Assembly (NCBI RefSeq): GCF_018691265.1 | Contig: NW_024881282.1 | Location: 47,287,853-47,351,852 of the forward strand | Reading direction: 5' to 3' | From: Tyto alba | Lineage: Eukaryota; Chordata; Aves; Strigiformes; Tytonidae | Length of the DNA: 64,000 nucleotides | Part shown: piece after piece, positions 60,101-64,000 of the stretch | How the letters are laid out: each line of letters opens with the position of its first letter | How positions within the stretch are numbered: the stretch's first letter is position 1 | Notes under the pieces: generated by a model | Told to the model about the DNA's origin: nothing | The model's database searches: none | Seen by the model: only the letters and a program-made list of their open reading frames with translations | Program-made: the position numbers and the translations under genes

Positions 60101-60453
60101 ACCCTTAATGATTTCCTTATACAAGGAAGGTAAACACACATTGAATATTTCCAACATGCTCAACAACTTTAAAAGACGGCAGAGAATGAAATAAATAAAA
60201 AGAAAAACATGTATGCTTCAAAAGAGATATTAATCTATGTTTGCTTGTTCAATTGCTGAGGCATTTTCACTATTGCTTGCAGCAGGCACCATCCACTAGT
60301 TACATAATATGGTAAGCACTTCTAACTCCCCCAGTCCACTTTTGATCTTTTCATTGCATGTCACAGAAAGTCATGAACAGTCATTCCATTATGTTTTATT
60401 TGATTTCCAGAAAATTAGTTAATAGTAATTAACAATAATTGAATTTCTTACAT

Positions 60454-60467
60454 TATATATATATATA
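60454..60467. repeat. (TA)7 microsatellite
   Basis: Seven TA units with further TA-rich sequence on both sides. Confidence 0.85.
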
Positions 60468-60830
60468 CATTATATAGAAAATATATTTCTGATTATACAT
60501 TTGGAAGAAATTTAAGGGAAAATATTTCACTCATCTGTTCTGTTTGCAGGCACAATCTAATTCTAATATTCCACCAAGACAAAACTCACAAACCTAGTCA
60601 GGATTGTTCCTGCTAGAAAAGAACCTGCTAGATGAAGAACAATTTTCCAAGGAACAAATGTTTGTAGGTCTGTAACACAGAAGTGGTGGCATGAATATTC
60701 AGAATGTTTTGCTGTAGAATTCAAGTCAGTCTACATACCAGCAAAGATAATCATATCTTGAAACTGAAATCTGAGAACTGACAATGATCATAGACAATAC
60801 TTTGCTGTCATCTTTCATATGGAAGGTTCT

Positions 60831-61110
60831 GAATTATAGAATAATTCAAGTTGGAAGTGATTTCTAGAGATCACCTTGTTCAGCTCCTGCTGCTGCTCCA
60901 AAAGCAGGGACAACTTATGTCAACATGCTCAGGGCCATGTACTGTTGAATTTTTAATATCTCCAAGGGTGGAGATCATGAAGCATCTCTGGACAAGCTGT
61001 ACCAGTGTTTGATCACTCTCACTGTGAATTTTTTGTTCCTAGTATTTAATCATAATTTCCCATGTTCCAAATAGTGTTTCTTGTCTGTCTCTTTGTTTCA
61101 GCAACAAAGA
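60831..61110 (-). mobile_element. CR1 LINE 3' fragment, moderately old
   Basis: The plus strand reads GAATTATAGAATAATTCAAG, then TTGGAAGTGATTTCTAGAGA, CCAAAAGCAGGGACAACTTA, ATATCTCCAAGGGTGGAGA, CTGGACAAGCTGTACCAGTG, TTTGATCACTCTCACTGTGA and TAGTGTTTCTTG. In the same order a CR1 tail has, as its reverse complement, 'tcatagaatcatttaggttggaa ... aagcagggaca ... tctccaaggatggaga ... gggcaacctgtgccagtgct ... gtcaccctcacagt ... gtgtttcctg'. Similarity fades after about 61110. Confidence 0.85.
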
Positions 61111-64000
61111 CACAATCTCAAATGAATGTCATACTTTTTTCATGTCTGTTCCTTAAAATATTAGTCTGCTGCTACTTGTTCTAGGGGAAATGCTTAATAC
61201 TGGAGACGTTTGGAATTTCCAAAGCTACCAAATAAAATAAAAGTTTATAGGAAAATAAGAAACAAGAATGTCATTAAATCCAGCACTGTAAATTCAGAAA
61301 TAAAATATACATTTCCTATGAAGAAACAGGCTTGAACAATTTTTCAATGTCTGGGCAGAAGGACAAAAATATTAAAAATGCTGAAGCTCTCTTAACAAAC
61401 CCAGATGTATCACAAATGATAGCTCAAAACCAGACTGCATCAGGTACATGGCTTTGGTTTTTAACACAGTCCGCTGATTACTCAGCTTCATCTGTCACAA
61501 ACCAACTGTCAGCTGAGAGAAAGGTCACTGAAGATGGTTAACAACCATTTTGGTTTGTGCAAGCAAATGAAGGGTCAGCTTTTTTTTTATTTAAAAGAAG
61601 TAAAATCAATTACAATTATCTTTGCAGTTCCTGTAGAGAAAGCTGACAGCAAATATACTTTGTTTCTTCTATGTCTTATTAAAACATGGCTTTGATCCAG
61701 GTGACTCAAGTGGTATATGAGTTTACAAGTACACAAGGGCAAATGGACCATCTAAAGTTACATCTAAGTTATTTATTCATGTCTGGGTAAAAAATAATTT
61801 TGGCCTTTTCAGATTAGCAATTTATTCAGGTTCATTCAAATGCTTTAATAATGAAAATGTTTTAGTGTCATGAATATATTTACTCATGCTTTAACAAAGG
61901 AGAAATAAATGAGTTATCTTTTTCCAAAATCAGTGTTTATAGTTATAAAATCAAAAATTGCAGTACCTGACCTTCAGTCACATATGTCTGGCAGAAATCA
62001 AGATCTAAAATGGCTTTTCTAATGACTCTGCACAGCCTTAATTTTCCGTTAGGTTTCTGTGTTGTAACACTGAGATGGCTGGGGACAATAAAACTAAGAA
62101 TCTATGTAAATAGATTCACTGTGTTATTAATTTCTTTCAAGAAATTAATGCCTTTGGCAGAGTGCTTTGCAAGTTGAGGACTGCCACTTACCAAATCTGT
62201 CCATCATAGGTTCTAAAGGTGAAAGAATGACTATCTGCACATCAGCCACATAACAAGAGGTTACTTGCTGAGAATAAAAGGAGAGTTCCTGACAAACAAG
62301 GAAAACTAAGAACAGCTATTTTTGAGAAGGATACAAGATTAGTCTGCTACTGATGCATGCTGAGAAGCCTTTATCTTCAAAATTAGAAGCTGAGCTGGAA
62401 ATAAATCAAAGGGTCCCATATTGCCTGCTAATATTTGTAGTGAATTGCCACCTACAGGGTCATGGTAGATATAGGTGGACATAAGTAACATATGCACTGT
62501 AACAGAAGCCAGAAATGCTAAACTGGTCAATGGGATGTAATAGTCCACAAAATGGATGGATTAAAAAAATGGGTGCACCACAAAATGGCTGGACAAAATA
62601 GTCCACCCAAAGCTTCTGAATCTTCTAAGCATGTTTGGAAATGCTTGCCCCAAACAGCACCCTCCTAGTGTCCATTAACATGTTGTCTATTCTAGCTACA
62701 AATATCCTAAACATAACCTCATAATGTTTTCTGGGATATTTCCTATGGATTTTCATGCTACACATTCATCTGTTTCTCCATCTAACATATTTGCCTTGGT
62801 CTGTAGGATCCTCCCAGGTTAAAAAAGGAATGCTAAAGGGAAAGAGTGTCAAAGCACAACTCAGAGGTCCAGTCACTGGTGCAAGGTATAGCCAAGATCC
62901 TGTCTAGGCTTAATCTTGTATGTTGCCCTCCTGGCAAACTCTATGAAGGTGGGGTAGGGACTAGAAATTTGCTAAAGCTAGGTTCTCTTTATTTCTTGTC
63001 TCCTTTCCCTTCTTGTGTGGGAACAATTCATCTGGGACTAGGCTTTCAAGCAAAATTCACTTGATTTAAATAGTTGCCTGAACTCCCCAATGTACCCTCC
63101 AAGAAAGGGCAAGGAACTAAAGGCACTGATTTTATTCTGCTTAGCACATAATGCAACTACCTAACAAACCACAGAAAAAAAGATTTCCACAGTGAAAATT
63201 TCCCTCCTACAGATGGAAGACCAGTCTTGGGATACAGCTGAGAATTAGTAATTTTTTTGACCTGGCATGTTAGTCTCAAGTTTGAAGTTTACAATTCAAA
63301 ATTCTCAGAAAAGCACTGCAGATCAAGGAATTGGCAAGTCTTGTTCTTCTTGCCTGCTAGCAAGAAAAAAGCTGGCGGCATCCTTATAATGTACAGAATT
63401 TCACTCCTGCTTGTGATGAATATGTCTTATACTGCTTTCAGTCTACTAGTTGGCTAAAATACCACTATAACAAACCCAGAGGCCTTAACACAAGAAAAAA
63501 ATACATGGATTACAGCTGAGAGACTTGGATATTAGAACAACCTAGCATGTGCTAGCCAAGTGCAAATAACTAGTCTTGTAATGAGCTGAGAAATGTTTCA
63601 ACTCCTGTGTGTTTTCTTTAATACTGCAGACTCTCATTGTATGTGTTAGACTTCAAACAGTAAATGGATTGAAGTTTTTGTCTGTCCAGTTATCTTCAGC
63701 TATGTAGAAGTAGAAAGTGATACAGGGCTAACAAGAGAAGGCTGTGAGACCCCGGTGATCACTCACTCACATGGAAGCACCACTTGGTGAAGTAACTGGC
63801 AGCTCTGCAGAAGAGACAGCCTGGCCAAGGGTACCAGTAACTAATCAATCAGTCACCTGGCAAAGCAGAACAGGGGGTTGTTTGTCAAGAGGAGCTGGAA
63901 TTTATTTTTTCAAGGACTTAAGGATGGTTGTTTTAGACAGGAGAAATGACAGAAAAGGAAAAAGGTGTGGAAGAAAAAGACCCACCAAAGTAAAACTTGG
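61111..64000. other. AT-rich sequence without a recognisable gene
   Basis: Only short frames up to 72 codons. No mobile element, RNA gene or simple repeat of note is visible. The window ends in unique sequence. Confidence 0.6.

Larger units (their letters stand above)
56153..60830. other. AT-rich sequence without a recognisable gene
   Basis: The longest frame is 111 codons (56928-57263, plus) and includes a KQNKT repeat coded by the AAAAC microsatellite, so it is an artefact. A (TA)7 tract lies at 60454-60467. No RNA genes or mobile element ends were seen. Confidence 0.6.

Noticed and set aside
1..64000. CRISPR arrays, operons, bacterial promoters or other prokaryotic systems
   Set aside because: The window is vertebrate nuclear DNA with CR1 and ERV remnants. 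No regularly spaced repeats or dense coding regions exist.

Overview
The window looks like avian, probably passerine, nuclear DNA from an AT-rich, gene-poor interval. It could be intergenic or a long intron. Three things point to a bird: several CR1 LINE fragments of different ages, an LTR family with the TGTCCTGG...CATGACA ends typical of avian ERVL-like elements, and a truncated piece of the common TGTCTTGGTTTGGGCTG-type avian LTR. I see no protein-coding gene I would defend, and no tRNA, rRNA or snRNA. I see no CpG-island promoter outside the LTRs. The open reading frames longer than 60 codons number roughly what chance gives in DNA this AT-rich, and the longest lie in a pyrimidine microsatellite, an A-rich tract or an LTR.

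Layout. 1-3015: unique sequence with a small CpG-bearing patch ending in an 11-bp hairpin. 3016-3756: first LTR copy, broken by a 13-N assembly gap. 3770-6511: unique. 6512-6885: CR1 fragment on the minus strand that still encodes a recognisable piece of the CR1 ORF2 C-terminus. 8128-8434: degenerate minisatellite. 13945-14060: imperfect palindrome resembling an ancient MITE-like amniote repeat. 15553-16625: complete solo LTR flanked by a perfect 5-bp target duplication, AGCTG. 24398-24440: 5' tip of a second LTR family. 27411-27461: perfect 17-bp inverted repeat. 27541-28010: CR1. 36844-37451: very long CTTTTT/CCTTTT microsatellite, its last 510 bases containing only C and T. 39811-39925: MIR-like remnant. 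40578-41070: ancient CR1. 52119-52265: the least diverged CR1 tail. 56053-56152: CR1 tail, the only plus-strand one. 60831-61110: CR1 tail.

Nothing here forms a pathway or operon. The window mostly records retrotransposition: ancient CR1/MIR-like remnants, then younger CR1 tails, then LTR insertions, with later microsatellite growth. The two large LTR copies lie in the same orientation about 12 kb apart, but they are independent insertions because the second has its own target duplication. I found no convincing new biological system. The items most worth checking are the 510-base pure pyrimidine tract, the hairpin at 27.4 kb, the 65-bp duplication that separates the two LTR copies, and two stop-poor patches (42.0-42.8 kb and 46.1-46.7 kb) that homology search could settle.
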